Origin: Phaeoceros laevis
Lineage: Eukaryota > Anthocerotophyta > Anthocerotopsida > Notothyladales
Assembly: GCA_049999765.1 (NCBI GenBank)
Contig: JBNGIQ010007190.1
Span: forward strand, 11,576 to 35,565
DNA length: 23,990 nucleotides
Direction of reading: 5' to 3'
Position 1 is the first letter of the stretch. Each line of letters begins with the position of its first letter. A model generated the notes under the pieces. It was not told the DNA's origin. It saw nothing but the letters and a program-made list of their open reading frames with translations, and made no database searches. A program made the translations under genes and the position numbers. This document shows positions 19,676 to 23,990 of this stretch, piece by piece.

Positions 19676-20934
19676 AGCTCAAACTTACAGCAGAGAAGAG
19701 ACGCAGAAGCGGAGGCGGGAGAGGAAGAAGAGGCGAGGCTGCCTGTGGATTGAGCAACGTTGCAGCGTCTTCAGGCTATGTAGTGGTCGATCCAAGGGCA
19801 AAAATGTACAGCAGCAGCGTGCCAAAGGCAGCCTCGATGGCGGAGTAAGCATTGGGGTGCGTCGGATTGCTGCGACGTACGGCCACTGACGGCAGGCGGC
19901 GCAGGCAGGCAGCCTGGCTCTGGCCTGGCTCTGCATGGCCAGCTTGATTCGCCGCTTGACTCACTCATAAGGACTTGAGACTTGGCTGCCTGCTGCTGGA
20001 AGCGCAGCGCTAGCAGGCCAATTAGTAGTAATTTAGTACCTCGATGCAGGCGAATCCAATTGGAAGAACAAGTGGCACGAGTTACTGTACTGCATACTAC
20101 TGCGCCTGCCACGTCATCATTGATATCTTGACTGATTGGCTCTCGTGGTTTTTCATTTAAGAAGGTTTGTTATCCCCAAACGATACGGGCACATTACTGG
20201 AATCGGATCCGCTTCCAAATTCCGACCAAGAAGCTTAATCTAGTCTAGCGCATTGCCCAACCAGGCCACCCTTGGTGACGAGACGAGTTTGAAGCTAGAG
20301 TTTTCCAGCTGATGAGGTTCGACTGACCGGCTCAGCATTCGAGGAAAGGAACGCCATTCGCAAAATTTCTCGGAATCCTATCCAGAAGCGACGATACTTC
20401 TACTCGAGCCAGCTTTCTTAGTACCCAGAAACACTAGTCTACAAACAAAAACGATAAGACATTCTGCAAATGCTGGTAGGCGAAGCATCCTTGCCCTAAA
20501 CTATGTTGCAATCTTCCATTTCGTTGCAATGTGGTCGTTACCCCAGCATGATGAATAAACCTGCCTCTCTCCTATGCTGTTGAGGTACTCCTTTGGCATC
20601 CATGAGATGTTCATCAAGGGACTCCTCTCAGCATGAAGGAAAAGAAAAATGGGCTGACAGGACGACTCGTAACCGGTTCAGGCCAGAATTCTACACAGTA
20701 TCTGCGGCTTGAATCCTTGTTAAAGCTTTCCTGGACACCAACGATTTGAGTCATCAAAACATCCACTCTCACTAACCCCAATCTCTTTACATGTAAAGTT
20801 CCCCTACTGAATGCTACAGCTATAAAATGAATCTCTAACACCGAGGAGCAGGACCTGCTTATATGTACAGCCACCAGAATTTTTGACAAGCAAACACAGG
20901 ATGATGCTTTTGCGGAAAAACAGCCGTGGCAGTA
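19676..20934. other. Promoter of the LRR gene and 3' flank of the SAP gene
   Basis: About 1.26 kb without a recognisable gene. The left part should hold the LRR gene's promoter and 5'UTR; the right part probably holds the SAP gene's 3'UTR. Open frames of 60-110 codons occur on the minus strand but show no domains or plausible splice structure. Confidence 0.5.
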
Positions 20935-22126
20935 TCACAAAAATCGCTTCAGCCGTGAAATAAGCTCATCCTGAAACAGGAACACCACAGCCGCAAAAGC
21001 AAACTGAGATACACTTCTCAATATGGTTTCTGCAGATAGCACAACGTGAAAACACATAGATAGACACAGATGCCGCAAGCCTGACCATTTGAGACAAGTC
21101 TTTTTACCTTTTTTCCCTTCACTGGCTGGCCCTTGTCCTTCAATAACTGTTTAAGTTTCTCCACCGTATAGCCTTGTAGCTCCTTGTCAGAGGGTCGAGT
21201 AGCTGCAGCCTCTGAAAGAATGGGAAAGCTCACAGATTCAACAATCAACCTCCGACCAGCTCATAAGTGTTAGAAATCTCTACTTTTAGGAACTTCGGAG
21301 CTACTGAGATACCACATTTTCTTCACACCCTTAATAAAAGCAAGTCACAGACAAGCCACTTGACGAGGCACAACACGCAGGTCATCATCTAGTCACCTTT
21401 CCTAGACCCTGTGTTGGCTCTCTTTGCTGTGTTTTTCTCATCACTGTGTCCTTCTGCTGCAGGCCTGCACGTCACGACACTCCAGATCGTTAAAAACTAG
21501 GAAAAAGTAGGGATGAGACTGGGAACACAAACAAAACTGCGCCTTTCCCGATTTTTCCAGCACCTCTTGCCCTTTCCCTCCTCAGAGTTGCCTTTGCCTT
21601 TGCTATCCTTCCCCTTTTGGTCGCCTCTGCCTTTCTTCAGTGTGAGAGCCCTAATCAATATGTTGGTGGCATCCGTCCTGATAAGCTGTTCGTCTACATT
21701 TCCAAATTCGATCCGGTCCCAGCCATCATTAACGGCAACAAAATTCACAGAACGACAGCACGAGTGGGGCCATGGCAAGAAGAGAACTGCAGAAAAGCTT
21801 AAAACCATGAAAAAGGCAAGAATGGCCCTGTAGATCATCAAGATCCATGTCAAGCGAACTCGTGGCAGAAGTTCATGGCGGATGATTCAGAGATGAGATG
21901 GACAAACCTGGTGGTGCGGTGTCGTGATCGCACACATACACACGTAAACCCCCCTGTTCACGTCAAAGAAGCAAACGTGAGCAAGGTAGTGGAACAGAAG
22001 AGACGCGATGCGGGTGGAGCGGTGACGGGGCGTTACCGGGGTGGAAGAAGGGACGCAGGTGGAAAAGTAGCCCCTCGAGGGCAGGTGCTGGAGGTACTGC
22101 GACGCGCCCCCGCCAGAGGCTGCCAT
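20935..22126 (-). CDS. Short SAP-domain protein, six exons
   Basis: Predicted nucleic-acid-binding protein; the SAP motif binds DNA or RNA, usually in the nucleus. Exons in gene order: 22126-22037, 21953-21908, 21693-21564, 21464-21397, 21211-21108, 20970-20935, giving 157 residues with every phase matching. N-terminal block ASQYLQHLPSRGYFS, then LRVYVCDHDTAPP, then DEQLIRTDATNILIRALTLKK, a Lys/Gly/Ser-rich linker (about 67-112), and a C-terminal SAP domain (about 123-156; TVEKLKQLLKDKGQPVKGKK then DELISRLKRFL). The last exon, 36 bases, supplies the second SAP helix and the stop. The plan matches a small plant family that includes, from memory, Arabidopsis At5g63460 (about 160 residues). No specific function is known to me. 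The fourth donor (AGAG|GTGCTG) is weak but fits the phase. Confidence 0.87.
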
Positions 22127-22634
22127 AGCCCCGCTGCTGTAACAAGGTCCTTCTTCGGATCAAGCGGGGGAGAAGTACAAGGTGGTGGGAGACAATGCGA
22201 CAGCGAGGGTACAGGCGGTGGAAAGATTATCTACGCTGCAGAGCCGAAGGCAAAGGCAAAGCCAAGCCAGGCCAGGCAAGCAGTAGGAACTAAGTGGGGA
22301 ATGCCTCACCAAGGTTTGAGTCGCAACCGTGATTTAGGGCCGGTAAACACGCCGGTCCAGGCACCCTCGGCAAGCAGTTTTGAAAAACTGAATTTTTCGA
22401 CACTTTCTCCAATTCTCGCTAGACTAAGCGAGGCAGAAAACCGCGGGAAAGTGTTGTATTATCATGCCACTGCACTGCTGGAAGCATGTTTTGCGCTTAC
22501 CATTTTCACATTGGCCTAACTTTTTGCAGCCTATGCCCTAGGCTGGCCAAATAGTCTAGTCATCTTGGTCAATGTAGGTGTAGAAAAAAACCTTTGTAGT
22601 GTATGGAGAGCAAGTTTATAACAAAAGGTGAAAA
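22127..22634. other. Upstream region of the SAP gene
   Basis: This should hold the SAP gene promoter on the minus strand. A 214-codon plus-strand frame overlaps its first half, but that frame runs antisense to two SAP exons and shows no domain, so I treat it as chance. No RNA gene seen. Confidence 0.5.
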
Positions 22635-22791
22635 GTTGATTGGTGCATGGAAGCAAAGTAATCCCACCCCATGTTGATTGGTGCATGCAAGCAAAGTAAT
22701 CCCACCTCCCTAGAGCACAATTCTAAATTTCGGTTGCTGCACGAAAGCAAAGTAATCCCACCTACATGGAGCACAATTCTAAATTTTGGTT
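22635..22791. repeat. Three-copy degenerate tandem repeat
   Basis: Copies start at 22635, 22673 and 22736 and share AGCAAAGTAATCCCACC. The second and third also share GAGCACAATTCTAAATTT. The first copy is truncated (about 36 bases); the others are about 56-63 bases. Confidence 0.85.
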
Positions 22792-23278
22792 CTACAAAGC
22801 AGAAAAATATACCAAGTTGCGTATATGAGTGGATGAATCATAAAGTATGATGAAGTGCTAGCAACATTTGCATGTTCACTAGGTGTAAATCTTAATTGAT
22901 GGAGATAAAGGTGTTAGGCACGATGCAAATGAAGTGTTGACCTCCTAGTGGAAATTACATGTAACATCTTATTCATGAATATCCCATGTGCAAATCTTTA
23001 TAGAGTCTAGGAAGTCAAGGTTGTCTTTGTGTTGTTGTTTCTTATGTCATGTTACTAGCAGTTGTAGCGATAATGCACTTGCAATTGTGCATTTGCAAGG
23101 CCCGTTGCAATTTGGCAAGGACGTCTTTGTTGGGCTTTAGCATATCATGGTTGTGCACTTGGTGTCGGCTAACGAGAGAAACCTGATGAGCTCAATCACA
23201 TGGAAAGTTCTGCCTATAGTAACTTGAAGTGTTAATACAAATCTGATTGCAAAAACAGAAGGTTGAATATCTACTCAC
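22792..23278. other. AT-rich intergenic stretch
   Basis: No gene, structural RNA or clear repeat was recognised. Short similar words (GCACTTGCAATTGTGCATTTGCAA near 23078-23101, cited as GCACTTG and GCATTTG) give weak internal symmetry only. Confidence 0.4.
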
Positions 23279-23379
23279 TTGCAAAACCTAAGAATATGCG
23301 TCGATTGATCCCGTTAGCAAGGTTGGTCACCGTAGCAACATCACTCTTATCAGCCTTGCGCATCTGCAGCTTTCTGAAT
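23279..23379 (-). CDS. Possible internal exon of an unidentified gene
   Basis: A minus-strand stretch bounded by a good acceptor (pyrimidine-rich tract then GTGCAG) and a strong donor (A|GTGAGT) encodes a protein-like sequence: RKLQMRKADKSDV followed by ATVTNLANGINRRI. It stays open through the whole 101 bases. I could not find convincing partner exons on either side, nor do I recognise the family. It may be a relic of a gene or a chance open stretch. Confidence 0.3.
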
Positions 23380-23659
23380 CTGCACCTCGAGAAAAAGAGA
23401 GAGAAACAACTCACACCAGTACCTCAATGCCCCAAGATCCAACAAAGTTGGTACAGAAAAAATTGTTACCCAATCAATGAGGTAGCACGAGCTCAACATC
23501 TTGGCGCCTAAGGTCTCAAGGAGGCAAGCACACCATTCACACTTAGATTTATGCCTTATTTTCAGCTTCTGAAGGGGTGAAGTCCTGCATATATCCAAGA
23601 TGAACAAGCAGGTAGAATAGTGCCTCTAGTTGTGATGCTACTGGCAACTTTGTAATAAG

Positions 23660-23679
23660 GTCTCCGAAGGACCGGAGAC
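23660..23679. repeat. Short perfect hairpin
   Basis: GTCTCCG and CGGAGAC form a 7-base stem around a 6-base loop. An outer GGTCTC/GAGACC pair (23659-23664, 23681-23686) encloses it. Confidence 0.6.
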
Positions 23680-23720
23680 GAGACCGTTAAGTACAAAAAA
23701 AAGCAAATTTATGCATACGA

Positions 23721-23803
23721 GTATGTTAAAGGAACCCGGGAGCACCGGGTTCTCCATTACCGCAGGTAATGCTACCCGGTGCAACCGGGTTCCTTTAACA
23801 TAC
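23721..23803. repeat. Long fold-back (inverted repeat) element
   Basis: Two 30-base arms (23721-23750 and 23774-23803) are complementary except for two positions; the arm begins GTATGTTAAAGGAACCC. The 23-base centre itself folds: CATTACC GCA GGTAATG (23755-23771). Words related to ACCGGGT recur, including another GGAACCGGGTA just to the right at about 23810. No frame is present. It may be a miniature fold-back transposon or the end of a larger element. Confidence 0.85.
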
Positions 23804-23867
23804 TTAAATGGAACCGGGTAGTTATGAAGCTCACGCGAGCCTCGGTTGTGCGTGATCTCGCACCGTG

Positions 23868-23917
23868 TGATCTCGCTGAGCTCGAATTTCGCTAAGCTCG
23901 ATTTTCGCTGATCCCGC
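23868..23917. repeat. 16-base degenerate tandem repeat
   Basis: TGAGCTCGAATTTCGC (23877-23892) and TAAGCTCGATTTTCGC (23893-23908) are adjacent, flanked by shorter relatives TGATCTCGC (23868) and TGATCCCGC (23909). Another TGATCTCGC lies at 23853. Confidence 0.75.
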
Positions 23918-23990
23918 GCTGTTACTGAGGGCCATGTAATCTCGCGTGGTACATCAGCATTGGCTTATTCCCCCTAGCACAATGGATAGG

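Noticed and set aside
21694-21853. Minus-strand peptide VNFVAVNDGWDRIEFGNV considered part of the SAP protein
   Set aside because: With acceptor AATGTAG the exon starts at DEQLIRT, which matches the phase of the VYVCDHDTAPP exon and the family layout. The upstream peptide is intron read-through.
21875-22519. 214-codon plus-strand frame
   Set aside because: It lies antisense to SAP exons 1-2, has no domain, low-complexity Gly/Arg/Ala content and no splice or start evidence.
23959-23990. tRNA gene at the right edge
   Set aside because: Only a box A-like word is visible; the D-stem pairing is imperfect and the rest lies outside the window, so it is kept as a weak observation only.

Overview
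The window is nuclear DNA from a plant-lineage (streptophyte) eukaryote. It contains multi-exon genes with short GT-AG introns of about 75-310 bases, plant-type leucine-rich-repeat (LRR) receptor proteins, plastid targeting sequences, a pentatricopeptide (PPR) relic, AAACCCTAA telo-boxes and an embryo-lethal plastid protein family (EMB1703) known from land plants. Gene spacing is tight (about 3 kb per gene) and base composition looks close to balanced. This fits a compact-genome charophyte alga or bryophyte-grade plant better than a seed plant, but I cannot name the species.

Layout: (1) 1-2209, minus: the extracellular, membrane and early kinase part of an LRR receptor-like kinase. It runs off the left edge and carries an 8-base tandem duplication that breaks the kinase frame. 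(2) 2560-3262: a palindrome cluster and a decayed PPR gene piece. (3) 3785-7385, plus: an NSUN/TRM4-type RNA m5C methyltransferase. Its promoter and first 31 codons are present a second time about 715 bases upstream as an orphan copy. (4) 7794-8481: a non-autonomous hAT-type transposon with 8-base target duplications. (5) 8555-11281, minus: a TrmA/RumA-type m5U methyltransferase in ten exons. (6) 11956-13605, minus: the anthranilate synthase beta subunit in eight exons. (7) 13969-18607, plus: an EMB1703-like plastid protein in five exons, divergent from the previous gene across 363 bases. (8) 18799-19675, minus: a small secreted LRR protein. (9) 20935-22126, minus: a short SAP-domain protein in six exons. 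(10) 22500-23990: repeats, a long fold-back element and no securely identified gene.

Exon chains for the TrmA, anthranilate synthase, SAP and EMB1703 genes were rebuilt by requiring splice signals, matching phases and family motifs across junctions. The first junction of EMB1703 is the only one with real doubt. Functionally this is a mixture of housekeeping genes (RNA modification, tryptophan synthesis, plastid development) with receptor-type genes at the left and right. I see no operon-like system. The most notable items are the broken receptor kinase, the duplicated NSUN promoter, the hAT element with a doubled left end and the terminal fold-back.
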